Of a DNA stretch of 64,000 nucleotides, positions 1 through 8,054 are shown one piece after another. The translations under genes were made by a program, and so were the position numbers. The notes below the pieces were generated by a model that made no database searches, was not told the DNA's origin, and worked only from the letters and a program-made list of their open reading frames with translations. Each line of letters begins with the position of its first letter. Position 1 is the stretch's first letter. Source of the DNA: Bacteroidales bacterium (GTDB lineage Bacteria; Bacteroidota; Bacteroidia; Bacteroidales; Paludibacteraceae); assembly GCA_015061115.1 (NCBI GenBank), contig SUXE01000008.1, positions 64,098 to 128,097 of the forward strand, read 5' to 3'.

Positions 1-51
1 GCTGCCGTCCGCTTCCTGTCTGATGAAATCCGTAAGTTCTTTTGGAGTCAT
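1..51 (-). CDS. N-terminal fragment of an unidentified protein
   Basis: The reverse strand opens an ATG at 51 and reads MTPKELTDFIRQEADGS before the window ends, so only 17 residues are visible. It begins 15 bases after the stop of the GNAT gene on the same strand, so it is probably the third gene of that small operon. Too short to assign to a family. Confidence 0.5.
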   Translation of the reverse strand, partial: MTPKELTDFIRQEADGS

Positions 52-66
52 AATTTTGATTATTAC

Positions 67-675
67 TTATTTGCGTATTGAGTGGCGTCGAAGAAGAATC
101 ATGTCTCGATACATCAATCTTGTTTTAAGTTCTCCGTCTTTTTCTCTATTCCAATTTCGGTACTTCATTTCTTGATCTATGGTAGAGAAGAAAAGATTCA
201 GCCCGTTTCGTTGGTAGTAATCTATAAGATTGGGTTCATTGTATGCATCGACAATCAAATGACGACATCCGGATTTGTTATTGTCATTAGTAAACCAATT
301 TTCTACAAATTCGATGATTTGATCTCCGAGATGATTGCCTTTGTATTTGACATCAACCCCAAGTTGAGCAAGCAGTATTGCAGGATAATTGATTAATCCT
401 TTTTCGTGATGAACTTCACTGCCAATCTTCTTTTGTCGACTGTTCACTAGATGTTTTGTGAAGATACTGGCATTAGCTACGGTAAAACCAGCTACTATAT
501 CGGTCGGGTTATCGGGGTCAACAAAAAAATATGTTTTCCCGAATAACTCTTCTTGGTAGGCTTGAGCTTGTTGACTAAAGAATACATTCACTTCCAAACG
601 TCCACAATCAAACGATTGAAGATTTAAGTTTCGATCTCCGATTGTGAGCATTTCTAGATTTTCCAATAGAATCAT
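67..675 (-). CDS. GNAT-family N-acetyltransferase (possible toxin-like)
   Basis: A 202-residue protein. Residues 20-60 read LQSFDCGRLEVNVFF then an AQAYQ/KTYFFVD segment, and residues 105-165 carry LGVDVKYKGNHLGDQIIEFV followed by LIVDAYN and a YYQRNG block. This is the GNAT fold, with an acetyl-CoA loop resembling Q/RxxGxG/A at about residue 113. The opening 'FDCG..E.N.FF..QA..Y' is typical of acetyltransferases of the TacT/AtaT-like group and of stand-alone Bacteroidales homologues. Its ATG overlaps the TGA of the upstream small gene by four bases (ATGA), implying translational coupling. The substrate is unknown. A toxin role is inference from the size and the small coupled partner only. 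Confidence 0.7.
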   Translation of the reverse strand: MILLENLEMLTIGDRNLNLQSFDCGRLEVNVFFSQQAQAYQEELFGKTYFFVDPDNPTDIVAGFTVANASIFTKHLVNSRQKKIGSEVHHEKGLINYPAILLAQLGVDVKYKGNHLGDQIIEFVENWFTNDNNKSGCRHLIVDAYNEPNLIDYYQRNGLNLFFSTIDQEMKYRNWNREKDGELKTRLMYRDMILLRRHSIRK

Positions 676-851
676 TTTCTTGAACTAACCTTTCTTTTGT
701 TGAACTTCTCAATGATTGCGTTAAATCTGTCTTCTCTTTCTTGACTCCATTGTGAACCAGCGAGATGCTTTGCGTTGTATTCACATTGTTCGACGAATCG
801 TTCCGCTACTTTTCCTGTTAGAACAGGGATATTTGTCATAGGTATTGCCAT
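672..851 (-). CDS. small protein coupled to the GNAT gene (possible antitoxin)
   Basis: A 59-residue protein starting MAIPMTNIPVLTGKVAERF and ending in a basic tail (KFNKRKVSSRK). I chose the ATG at 851; an upstream in-frame ATG at 884 would add 11 residues that look non-native. The sequence is mostly predicted helix with 'VAERFVEQCEYNAKH'. No helix-turn-helix or ribbon-helix-helix is obvious. The stop overlaps the GNAT start, the spacing typical of paired genes such as type II toxin-antitoxin operons. The antitoxin role is inference. Confidence 0.55.
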   Translation of the reverse strand: MAIPMTNIPVLTGKVAERFVEQCEYNAKHLAGSQWSQEREDRFNAIIEKFNKRKVSSRK

Positions 852-939
852 AAATGAATTTTTTTGTACGTTTTTTGAATGCAAATATAATGCATTTTGA
901 TGGAATACAATTGAAATTTCAAATAAAAATCGTTCCGCT

Positions 940-1000
940 CACCCTTCGGGTTCGTGGAGGAGGAGAGGGGTTAGGGCGTTCCGCCCTTAACAATCCTCAA
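940..1000. repeat. GC-rich mosaic intergenic repeat with a GGGCG-TTC-CGCCC hairpin
   Basis: Positions 974-978 and 982-986 form a 5-bp stem around a TTC loop. The flank CCTTAACAATCCTCAA at 985-1000 recurs reverse-complemented at 39,978-39,993, each time near CTAACCCC. It lies between the convergent ends of no genes and does not look coding. Confidence 0.45.
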
Positions 1001-1020
1001 TTTTTTCGGACAGCATAATG

Positions 1021-1053
1021 AAAAATTGCGGTGACGAATCATCGCCACCGCAA
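1021..1053 (-). terminator. intrinsic terminator of the CotH-domain gene
   Basis: On the minus strand TTGCGGTG (1053-1046) pairs with CACCGCAA (1033-1026), with an inner CGA/TCG stem and a 4-base loop, followed by five T. It lies 27 bases after the stop of the large CotH gene. Confidence 0.8.
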
Positions 1054-1079
1054 TCAAATTAATTGGATATATGTGAGAA

Positions 1080-4000
1080 TTATTGTTTTACAATCTTCGT
1101 TGCTGTGCCGTTCATCTTCAACACATACACTCCTGCTGGATAATTGTCTCCGATCTGAGTTCCAACCTCAGCCTCTCCGAATTCTACAACCTGACCGAGC
1201 ATTGTTGTCACCACATAATCGCCATCTGCGTTGATAGTCCATGCTGTGCTCGTAGGGTTAGGGTAGACGATTGTCTCCACAACTGCGTCGATCTGCTGCA
1301 CATCATCAATTGTCTCTGCTGAACAGATGAGGCTTCCGTTGGCTGCGTGAGGTGAGTTCTTCTTCTGTCCGTAAGCCGATTCTTCACATTTAGCAAATAT
1401 TGTCATCGCTGTGTCTCCATCGGATACTCTACCGTAAGAGAAGTTACGCTCGTGAAGCTTGTATGTCATCTCGTCAATCAAAGTGTCGCCTGTAGTCAAA
1501 GGCATGATCAACTGTAGCTTCTGCTCGATCGCGTCGTTCAACTTGAAATTCAAGTGAAGGGCTCCGACATTCTTGCCTTTGTCAGCCCAAAGCACTGCAT
1601 GACCCATTGCTGGAATCACAGAAGATGACGAACCGTATGGGATAGCTGATTTAGCTCCTGCTGTCACATTTTTAATGACCATTCCTGCCAAATCGACATC
1701 GTATGCCTCACTATTGTAGATCTCGATCCAGTCTGGCGCTGATCCATACTCGTCAAGAGTAGTGCCGTTGGATGCGCAGACCTCGTTGATGAACAATCTT
1801 GGAATTCTGAAATTCTCGTCTTTTGTCAACAACACTTGGATGTCTGTACCGTCTACACTCGCACTGTCGATTGTCATTGTTGTTGAAGGATCTTCAGTCA
1901 GAGTTCCGTTAATAGTCCAGTTTGCGACTTTGTATCCGACTGGCAATCTCAGCTCAACCTTCACACGCTCACCGATAAACAACTGCTGGCTGAACACCTC
2001 ATTCTTGAACTCGTTCTTGTTGACCCAATAAACGTAATCTGGCTCTTCATCACCGTCGAACTCAATTCTGACAGTGACATTTGCCAGCTCATTTTTTAAG
2101 TCTAATAATGATGCTAGCTGTTTTTGTACGGCTGCTGGTCGGCGAAGAACGAAGCTACGCATACTTGCGACTTCTGAATCATATTTTTTTTGATTGCCAA
2201 CATATCCGAAGTCTTCGCATTCCATAGTGGCGCACATATCAATCTGAGTGAGGTCGTACAAAGAATCGATCAGAGCTTCAGCACGATCGTTGTTGAAATA
2301 TTTGTCCATCGCATACATATATCTGTCGACAAACTTATGCATGAAATCTTCATTCTCAATCAATCCTTCAAACAACATAGTGTAGGTACTGTCCCCATTT
2401 GAACTTGCGAATGAAATCATGTTTTTTGTGACGCTTGTATGTTGAGACAAACCAAAGTCTGTGTCGTAAACCATCCAGCGCCATTTGCCTCCGTTTTTCT
2501 TTCTCCACACTTTTATGTTGTTTATCACCCAATCTGTATTTCCGACAAACTGCTCCAGAATCTGATAGTCGATGTATTCATCCATATCCATCATCTCACA
2601 CATTTTATCGAAGTAATCAGGATCTTCATAGTGAGTGTAAGCATACTCTTGCATGGCGTAGAAATCTTCGTTTGATCCATATTGAGCCACATAGCCTGAG
2701 CCGTTTACAACCTTTAGAAAATCAATCTCGTCTTCGTCAATTCCGTAATTCTGATAGATATATGTCTCATCCATTCTCTCACGCAATCCCATCATGCCGT
2801 GGAATTTGCCGTTTAGAAAGTAAGCTACTGGCATATAAGCCTGCAAATCGATATTCATTCCTTTTGCCAGATTCTGCATGTATCCGTCACGCCAACGTGG
2901 AAACAGGTAACCGTATCCGTTACCTCCGTTTCTCAATGTAAGAGCTTTGTATTTTGTGTAGTCTCTGTCTGCGAAGAACTTGTTGTATTGGAATTTGTTA
3001 TCTCCAGTACGTTTGTTGGTTTTTATTTTGAAACTCTTCACTCCATGAGATCGTGAGCATCCACCCTGCAATGCGACTTCAACTTCCTGGCTGTTGACAG
3101 ACTTCCCGTCAACAAAATATTCGAAGTTGGCGGGACGATACCATTCCTGATGGTAGTTGGCTACTTTGATCTTGTCAGACGAACAGATTGTGCGTGCACC
3201 GTTTGTTCCGACCACACAACAGCCCAATGAATCGCTGTATAGATCGATGCTGTCTGCCACGATGGAAACAATTGGAAGTGTTGTCTCTCCACATGTCTCA
3301 TAGTATTCTCCTAAATATAGGTATGATGCTGTGGCAACGTCGCTCCAAAGAACACCATTCTTGAATGCTTTTGCTCTGATGATGGTGTTGTCGGAAACTT
3401 CGATCGGAGCTGTGTATTCAATACCTTTTTCCAATGTAGGAATGCTTCCGTCCAATGTATAATAGATTTTTGCACCTTCTGTCTTGCACGACAATTCGAC
3501 AGTGGCAGTGTTGCCGGCTCCGATCAGTCCTGATGGTGTTCCTCCAAATTCAGGTTTTGCCACTCTCTCCGAGATCTTGTATGCGGCTCCGTTTTTAGCT
3601 CCTGGAGTTGGCTCCATAAATCCTTCTTTTGAATAAGAGACGTGGGTGTACTGTGCTGGGTACGAGATAGAAATGGTATCTCCATTGCCATTGTCGAAAA
3701 TCACTTCTCCTTCATCTGCGGTCAGTTTCTTCTGTACACTACCTACATATAGAGGGTGCACATCTACTGCTGCTTGGCTTGAAGTCTCTTCTTTTCCGAA
3801 GAACATCACGCTGTAGCCTGTAGGCAGAATGTGTGATTCAGTAAGTCTGATTTTCCAATTCGACTTTCCTTCTTTGATGTTTCTTACCGTCCATCCTTTC
3901 AAATCGATAGGGGCACCGTCGTTGTAAAACTCAACATAACCGTTATAGTCAAACATGTCGCTCACTGTTGTGGCGATATTGCTTGGCATGATCTCTGTGA

Positions 4001-4094
4001 TTGTCACGGTTGCTGATGCGGAAACTGCTGTTGTAGCTAATACTGATGATAATAGCGTTTTTAGAATTTGAGTAAACTTGTAAATGTGTTTCAT
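1080..4094 (-). CDS. secreted CotH kinase-domain protein with lamin-tail domains and T9SS sorting tail
   Basis: About 1,004 residues from the ATG at 4094, chosen because the following MKHIYKFTQILKTLLSS is a clean signal peptide; an upstream in-frame ATG at 4115 adds seven residues. Domains in order: lamin-tail domain (about residues 30-165, VTITEIMPSN..GYVEFYN), a chitobiase/hexosaminidase C-terminal-like domain (about 185-255, AKIYYTLDGSIPT), a CotH kinase region (about 270-670, with LRNGGNGYGY, YFLNGKFHGMMGLRERMDE and VYDTDFGLSQ), a second lamin-tail domain (about 775-890, RLFINEVCASNGTT..DWIEIYN), and a C-terminal sorting domain starting VYPNPTS and ending GVYVLKMNG..KIVKQ. CotH proteins are atypical kinases; in Bacteroidetes these giant forms are exported, and the substrate is unknown. 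Its terminator is at 1021-1053. Confidence 0.85.
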   Translation of the reverse strand: MKHIYKFTQILKTLLSSVLATTAVSASATVTITEIMPSNIATTVSDMFDYNGYVEFYNDGAPIDLKGWTVRNIKEGKSNWKIRLTESHILPTGYSVMFFGKEETSSQAAVDVHPLYVGSVQKKLTADEGEVIFDNGNGDTISISYPAQYTHVSYSKEGFMEPTPGAKNGAAYKISERVAKPEFGGTPSGLIGAGNTATVELSCKTEGAKIYYTLDGSIPTLEKGIEYTAPIEVSDNTIIRAKAFKNGVLWSDVATASYLYLGEYYETCGETTLPIVSIVADSIDLYSDSLGCCVVGTNGARTICSSDKIKVANYHQEWYRPANFEYFVDGKSVNSQEVEVALQGGCSRSHGVKSFKIKTNKRTGDNKFQYNKFFADRDYTKYKALTLRNGGNGYGYLFPRWRDGYMQNLAKGMNIDLQAYMPVAYFLNGKFHGMMGLRERMDETYIYQNYGIDEDEIDFLKVVNGSGYVAQYGSNEDFYAMQEYAYTHYEDPDYFDKMCEMMDMDEYIDYQILEQFVGNTDWVINNIKVWRKKNGGKWRWMVYDTDFGLSQHTSVTKNMISFASSNGDSTYTMLFEGLIENEDFMHKFVDRYMYAMDKYFNNDRAEALIDSLYDLTQIDMCATMECEDFGYVGNQKKYDSEVASMRSFVLRRPAAVQKQLASLLDLKNELANVTVRIEFDGDEEPDYVYWVNKNEFKNEVFSQQLFIGERVKVELRLPVGYKVANWTINGTLTEDPSTTMTIDSASVDGTDIQVLLTKDENFRIPRLFINEVCASNGTTLDEYGSAPDWIEIYNSEAYDVDLAGMVIKNVTAGAKSAIPYGSSSSVIPAMGHAVLWADKGKNVGALHLNFKLNDAIEQKLQLIMPLTTGDTLIDEMTYKLHERNFSYGRVSDGDTAMTIFAKCEESAYGQKKNSPHAANGSLICSAETIDDVQQIDAVVETIVYPNPTSTAWTINADGDYVVTTMLGQVVEFGEAEVGTQIGDNYPAGVYVLKMNGTATKIVKQ

Positions 4095-4308
4095 GACTTT
4101 TGATTTGGTTATCAACGTTACGGCAAAAGTAAGAAAAAAAACTAGAGTACAAGTTTTTGTCGGTAAAAAAGTGCTGTTTGTCTATAAAAATAGGAAATTT
4201 AATGAGGTTCAATGAGAAAATGTATAAAAAATGTAACATCTAATGGGGGAAAGAGAGGAATCCGTCTAAAATATATTCAGACATGGACGACCACATTTTT
4301 CAAATCAT

Positions 4309-4378
4309 GGGCGACCACAAGGGATAGCCCCTACGGATGTATTTCTCAACAATTATGCATTATGAATTATGAATTGCA
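4309..4378. repeat. composite intergenic repeat: GTAGGGGC-type unit plus four heptamers
   Basis: Reverse strand at 4334-4309 reads GTAGGGGCTATCCCTTGTGG then TCGCCC, matching units at 19,932 and 20,124. It is followed by ATTATGC, ATTATGA, ATTATGA, ATTGCAT at 4351-4378, four 7-base units. The end of the DUF3781 coding region lies inside the heptamers. The rest of the stretch between 4095 and 4308 is AT-rich and shows nothing recognisable. Confidence 0.7.
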
Positions 4379-4608
4379 TGGGCTGTGATGATTGTGTAGG
4401 AATATGAGTTGACGGTTATGATTTCCCCGTTGGATTCCGCATACCAGTTTTTTCCTTGTTTGGTGATGACGCAGTTGTCTCGCATAATCACGTCGACGCA
4501 ATATTTCACAACATCTGTGTCGTTTGCAAGAGAAAGATTGCGACGTATACGGTCTTTCCCCATCTCGGTGGTGTGGATGCGGGATATGTTTTCCAATAAA
4601 TCATTCAT
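4360..4608 (-). CDS. DUF3781 family protein
   Basis: An 82-residue protein beginning MNDLLENISRIHTTEMGKDR, with a conserved tail of the type ITKQGKNWYAE..GEIITVNSYSYTIITAH. This N-terminal 'NDLL.NI...T..G..RI..NL' plus 'GKNWY....I.VNS...TIITA' pattern matches my memory of the DUF3781 family, small cytosolic proteins of unknown function. The last five residues (AIHNS) are encoded by the heptamer repeat, so the native C-terminus may have been altered by its insertion. It stands alone between repeat elements. Confidence 0.65.
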   Translation of the reverse strand: MNDLLENISRIHTTEMGKDRIRRNLSLANDTDVVKYCVDVIMRDNCVITKQGKNWYAESNGEIITVNSYSYTIITAHAIHNS

Positions 4609-4616
4609 TGTGGTAC

Positions 4617-4641
4617 GTAGGGGCAGGTCTAAGACCTGCCC
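4617..4641. repeat. GTAGGGGC-type perfect hairpin
   Basis: GTAG is followed by GGGCAGGTC (4621-4629), a TAA loop and GACCTGCCC (4633-4641), a perfect 9-bp stem. The same GTAGGGGCAGG start occurs at 17,641. It may act as a terminator or be a mobile hairpin. Confidence 0.6.
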
Positions 4642-4664
4642 GCATTATAAATTGATAAATATTG

Positions 4665-4696
4665 AAATAAATAAAGGGCGGATACAAGACCCGCCC
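4665..4696 (-). terminator. terminator of the acyl-CoA ligase gene
   Basis: On the minus strand GGGCGG (4696-4691) pairs with CCGCCC (4681-4676), followed by a T-rich run TTTATTTATTT. It starts five bases beyond the ligase stop codon. Confidence 0.65.
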
Positions 4697-4700
4697 ATAA

Positions 4701-6620
4701 TTATAATTTTGAAATTGATTCCAAATTTCTGTCGCTGCAGATGTTCTTTCCGTCTGTTGTCATCAGGAAGTCGATCAGATCGGCATATCTCTCGCAAACT
4801 TTTGGTCGAACCATCTTCATTGTTGAGTTGAGCAGGTGGTTGGCTTCTGTGAATCCTTCACTAAGCACACCCATTGTGGCTGGCAACCAGCGTTCTGGAT
4901 GCAATCCTGCGTATTTGCCACCTTTACGCATCTGGCAGATCTCATTCCAAAGCATCTCAGTCGCGATCTTTTGGTTTTCTGGCTTTGAGAGGTCTCCATG
5001 ACCGTGCTCTTCCAAACGGGCTTTCAACGCAGATGCGTTTGGAACAATAAGCGCGATGGTGTATGGCGACTGGTTATTGTAGAGCATGCATTGGTCGATG
5101 ATTGGCGACAATTCCACGATGCTTTCCTCAATTCCTTCAGGTGAGTATTTCTCTCCGTCGCTTGATATGAGCAGACTCTTGAAGCGTCCGAGCACCTGCA
5201 GGAATCCGTCTGGATCCATGTAGCCCATGTCTCCGGTGTGAAGCCATCCGTCTACGATGGTCTCTTGTGTGGCAGTCTCATTTTTCCAATAACCTTTCAT
5301 CACATTGCCACCTTTGATGACAATCTCTCCCTTCTCTCCGTTTGGCAGAACTTTTCCGTCGGCATCACATATTGTGATATCCATAAATTTGACTGGGGTG
5401 CCGGAGCTTCCGAACTTAGCTCGTCCGCTGACGTTTGAACTGATCACCGGTGAAGCCTCGCTCAATCCGTAGCCCTGGAAAATAGGAATTCCTACTGACA
5501 TGAAGAAGCGTTGTAGCTCAACATCAAGCAATGCTCCTCCTCCGATGAAGTATTGCAGACGTCCGCCGAAGTTCTCACGTATTTTGCTCATCAATATTTT
5601 GTCGCCAAGCCAAACAAGCGGTTTGCACAAGAAACTCAAGCCTGAGCCTTTGTGGAAATAGTCTTTATTATATGCATACGCGTTCTTGCGGAAGAACTCG
5701 AACATTTTCCATGCGAAATCACCTTTCGCTTTCACTCCCGACTCGATATTCTTTCTGAATGCTTTAGACAATGCCGGCACACTCATCATCAATGTAGGAC
5801 GGACCTCTTTGATAGCCTGAGGGATAAGTTTCAAAGTCTCCATAGGAGTCTTGCCTATGATCTGCGACGCGATTGTCGCACCGTAGTAGATGAAGCAGTA
5901 TAGGCATGTGGTGTGGGCGAAACTGTGGTCCCAAGGAAGGATGGTCAAAGTCACGTCGTTAGGAGAAATCTTTACAAGGGAAGCAGACTGGAGAGTGTTT
6001 GACACGTAGTTGCCGTGAGTAAGCATGATGCCCTTGGGATCGGAAGTTGTTCCGCTGGTGTAGCTGATATTCACCATGTCATCCTTGTCGATAGAAGCGA
6101 TCAAAGTGTCCAGATGAGTGGCGTTGTCAGAGTTTTTCAGCCATTCCGCACCGTCGTTGACAATATCATCATAAGTGGCGACACCATCGCTGAGAGCCTC
6201 ACAATTGTCGAGATGGATCAGAGTGATACCTTCCGGACCGAACCCCACGTCGGCAAGACGCTTAGCTTGTGGAGCGGAAAGAATGAGATAGCGAGCTCCT
6301 GAGTGGGCAAGACGGAATGACACCTCTCCTTCCACATTCAGTTTGATGGATAGAGGCACGTTTACGGCACGAGCCATAAGCATTCCCAGCTCACAGATCA
6401 GCCATTCGCGTCGCCCTTCACTCATAAGAGCGATACGGTCGCCAGGTTTGACGCCCATCTTTATCAGGCCTGCCGCAAAATGACGTGCTTGCTGTTTCAC
6501 CTGAGTGAATGTCAGACTCTCCCATTTGCCGTTTCTTTTGTCAAGAGTAAGTGTGTTATTGGGAAACAACTTGACGCCTCTGTCAAGAAGATCTATGATG
6601 TTTTCTAATTTTTCTGCCAT
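4701..6620 (-). CDS. fadD: AMP-dependent long-chain fatty acid-CoA ligase
   Basis: About 639 residues from the ATG at 6620 (MAEKLENIIDLLDRG); a start at 6659 would add 13 unlikely residues. It activates fatty acids to acyl-CoA through an acyl-adenylate. Visible adenylation motifs: A3 SYTSGTTSDPKGIMLTHG, A5 QGYGLSEASPVIS, A7 GWLHTGDMGYMDPDGF, and A8 GRFKSLLISSDGEKYSPEGIEE. Length and order fit the bacterial long-chain acyl-CoA synthetase family. The last 100 residues (RKGGKYAGLHPERW..STMKMVRPKV) replace the usual short C-terminal domain and are typical of the Bacteroidales form. Chain-length preference cannot be read from sequence. The gene stands alone, with its terminator at 4665-4696. Confidence 0.85.
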   Translation of the reverse strand: MAEKLENIIDLLDRGVKLFPNNTLTLDKRNGKWESLTFTQVKQQARHFAAGLIKMGVKPGDRIALMSEGRREWLICELGMLMARAVNVPLSIKLNVEGEVSFRLAHSGARYLILSAPQAKRLADVGFGPEGITLIHLDNCEALSDGVATYDDIVNDGAEWLKNSDNATHLDTLIASIDKDDMVNISYTSGTTSDPKGIMLTHGNYVSNTLQSASLVKISPNDVTLTILPWDHSFAHTTCLYCFIYYGATIASQIIGKTPMETLKLIPQAIKEVRPTLMMSVPALSKAFRKNIESGVKAKGDFAWKMFEFFRKNAYAYNKDYFHKGSGLSFLCKPLVWLGDKILMSKIRENFGGRLQYFIGGGALLDVELQRFFMSVGIPIFQGYGLSEASPVISSNVSGRAKFGSSGTPVKFMDITICDADGKVLPNGEKGEIVIKGGNVMKGYWKNETATQETIVDGWLHTGDMGYMDPDGFLQVLGRFKSLLISSDGEKYSPEGIEESIVELSPIIDQCMLYNNQSPYTIALIVPNASALKARLEEHGHGDLSKPENQKIATEMLWNEICQMRKGGKYAGLHPERWLPATMGVLSEGFTEANHLLNSTMKMVRPKVCERYADLIDFLMTTDGKNICSDRNLESISKL

Positions 6621-6667
6621 AAGTATCTGTCGTAAATAATGAAAATCCTTACGCATCAAATATAAGA

Positions 6668-6702
6668 ATTAATTCATAATTCACAATGCATAATGCATAA
6701 TT
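6668..6702. repeat. four-heptamer intergenic element
   Basis: Reads ATTCATA, ATTCACA, ATGCATA, ATGCATA, ATT, 31 bases with a strict 7-base period. Same design as six or seven other sites in the window. It lies just upstream of the ligase gene. Confidence 0.75.
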
Positions 6703-6778
6703 GTTGCCGTTGCATTAATGCAATTTTGAAATAATAAGGCAGGCTTTTATAATTTATGTCCGACTTTTTCTTTGGTTT

Positions 6779-7135
6779 TCATGCTTTCATTCGGCTAAAG
6801 TCGATTTCCCATAAGAAATTATCTTTTTGGGAATCATCGGTAATGTCTTCTATGTATTTGATGGCTGTATCGCAACTTCTTTTCAAATGTGAATATGGAT
6901 TTTCATTCTCTATTTCGTCGCAATGCCACCATGCACAGCCTACTTTGCAATCATTTCCATTAAGTATCCATAAAGATAATCCGGTGACAGGAAAAAAATC
7001 TTCTCTTAGAAAATTAATTATCTTGATAGCCTCTTCTTTTGGAAACACGAAAGTGTCATTTTCGTAGCCATAAAGATCTTTTAATGAGTAATATCTGTTG
7101 ATTCCTGTTTCTTTGATTGCTTTTTCTATTTCCAT
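6779..7135 (-). CDS. hypothetical cytosolic protein, immunity-protein-like
   Basis: About 118 residues from MEIEKAIKETGINRYYSLKD (ATG at 7135; the open frame extends to 7168 but the extra residues look non-coding). It is acidic and rich in aromatics, with KEEAIKIINFL and an unusual VGCAWWHCDEIENENPYSHL segment. There is no signal peptide or membrane helix. The small, acidic, Trp-rich, stand-alone character resembles immunity proteins of polymorphic toxin systems, but I do not recognise a family. It is AT-rich compared with the neighbouring ligase. Confidence 0.55.
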   Translation of the reverse strand: MEIEKAIKETGINRYYSLKDLYGYENDTFVFPKEEAIKIINFLREDFFPVTGLSLWILNGNDCKVGCAWWHCDEIENENPYSHLKRSCDTAIKYIEDITDDSQKDNFLWEIDFSRMKA

Positions 7136-7234
7136 ACTCAAATAAATTAAATTTAATCGGCATTTCATTATATTTGAAGAGGTATTCTAAAATTCGACGC
7201 ATTAAATTGAGATGCATCCACCAAACCGGAATAA

Positions 7235-7270
7235 TAAAAAAGGCTTTCAAAACCGAAGTTTCAAAAGCCT
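7235..7270 (-). terminator. terminator of the tRNA-Arg operon
   Basis: On the minus strand AGGCTTT (7270-7264) pairs with AAAGCCT (7247-7241), with an inner AAAC-TTCG-GTTT tetraloop hairpin and a run of T. It begins directly after the 3' end of the second tRNA. Confidence 0.85.
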
Positions 7271-7271
7271 T

Positions 7272-7348
7272 TGGTGACCCGTATAGGATTCAAACCTATA
7301 ACCTTTTGATCCGTAGTCAAATACTCTATTCAGTTGAGCTAACGGGCC
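7272..7348 (-). tRNA. tRNA-Arg (anticodon ACG), copy 2, CCA encoded
   Basis: The reverse strand folds as a cloverleaf: acceptor GGCCCGT/ACGGGTC (one G-U), D arm TAGCTCAACTGAATAGAGTA, anticodon stem TTTGA/TCAAA with loop CTACGGA giving anticodon ACG, T arm with GTTTGAATC, discriminator A and an encoded CCA. It decodes CGU and, after A-to-I editing, CGC and CGA. It is second in the transcription order and is followed by a strong terminator. Confidence 0.95.
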
Positions 7349-7363
7349 ATACCGTTTTTTTTG

Positions 7364-7437
7364 TGACCCATACAGGATTCAAACCTGTAACCTTTTGATC
7401 CGTAGTCAAATACTCTATTCAGTTGAGCTAATGGGCC
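7364..7437 (-). tRNA. tRNA-Arg (anticodon ACG), copy 1, no encoded CCA
   Basis: A near-identical neighbour of the other tRNA: acceptor GGCCCAT/ATGGGTC, same D and anticodon arms (loop CTACGGA), T-stem GTTACAG/CTGTA-type. The base change in the acceptor and the T-stem changes are paired, so folding is kept. After the discriminator A the genome reads CAA, so CCA must be added enzymatically. Confidence 0.95.
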
Positions 7438-7560
7438 AATCACAACCACTTTTTTGTGAATTGCGGTGCAAAGGTATGGAAAAAATTAGTAAAACAAAAC
7501 AAAAAACGAGATTTTTTATGTTGGGCAACAAAATTTTGTGTGATTCCCTCATTATTTTCC

Positions 7561-7568
7561 TATTTTTG
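7561..7568 (+). promoter_or_regulatory. -7 box (TATTTTTG) for the small secreted protein
   Basis: TATTTTTG fits the Bacteroidetes sigma-ABfr TAnnTTTG box. A TTTG at 7535-7538 could be the -33 element, although the spacer of 22 is slightly long. The predicted transcript would start about 10 bases before the ATG at 7585. Confidence 0.5.
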
Positions 7569-7584
7569 TCGCATAATTGAAAAG

Positions 7585-8010
7585 ATGAGACATATTTTAT
7601 TTTTTATATTGTTTTTGTGTGTGACGTTGGATTTGTCCGCACAGTCTAATATCTCCGAGTATTCTCTGCGTGAAATTTACAAAAAAGGGGATGCCACTCT
7701 CATTCGTGCGACGAAGGAGAACGAGGATAAATATGTGATAAAGATACAGCAGAGTAGGGTGAAGGCTATGTATGTCGCTCTTGGCACTAAGGGAGACGCG
7801 GTGGTCACTCTGCAGAGTTTTATTGACAGACCGAAAGAGTACAGGGTGTTGTATAAACTGGATAATCCGTCCAACAATGTGGCTGGATATTTTCTCAAGC
7901 AGTCCAATGCTTCCACGCTTGTCAGATTCTATGAGGGGCTGGATCTCAATAATTATGGTGTGATTTCATTGAGACATTTGAAGAAAATCGTGAAATTTTT
8001 GAAAAATTAA
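7585..8010 (+). CDS. small secreted protein of unknown function
   Basis: About 141 residues. The ATG at 7585 is chosen because it opens a clear signal peptide (MRHILFFILFLCVTLDLSAQ, cleavage after SAQ); the reading frame is open further upstream to 7456, but that part runs through the promoter. The mature protein is basic and mixed alpha/beta, without cysteines or recognisable motifs (VKAMYVALGTKGDAVVTL, VRFYEGLDLNNYG). Exported to the periplasm or outside. The next gene is convergent, 44 bases away. Confidence 0.6.
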   Translation: MRHILFFILFLCVTLDLSAQSNISEYSLREIYKKGDATLIRATKENEDKYVIKIQQSRVKAMYVALGTKGDAVVTLQSFIDRPKEYRVLYKLDNPSNNVAGYFLKQSNASTLVRFYEGLDLNNYGVISLRHLKKIVKFLKN

Positions 8011-8054
8011 TGTCAAAAACTGACGATTTGATAATCGTCAGCCTCATGTTTTTG

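Noticed and set aside
1031-1234. Plus-strand open frames over the CotH-gene end
   Set aside because: They are shadows of the minus-strand gene in other frames.
4701-6620. Nonribosomal peptide synthetase adenylation domain
   Set aside because: Stand-alone, no carrier or condensation domain, and the motifs fit acyl-CoA ligase.
7395-7580. Open frame over the tRNA genes and following region
   Set aside because: It overlaps the tRNA-Arg gene and has no coding character.
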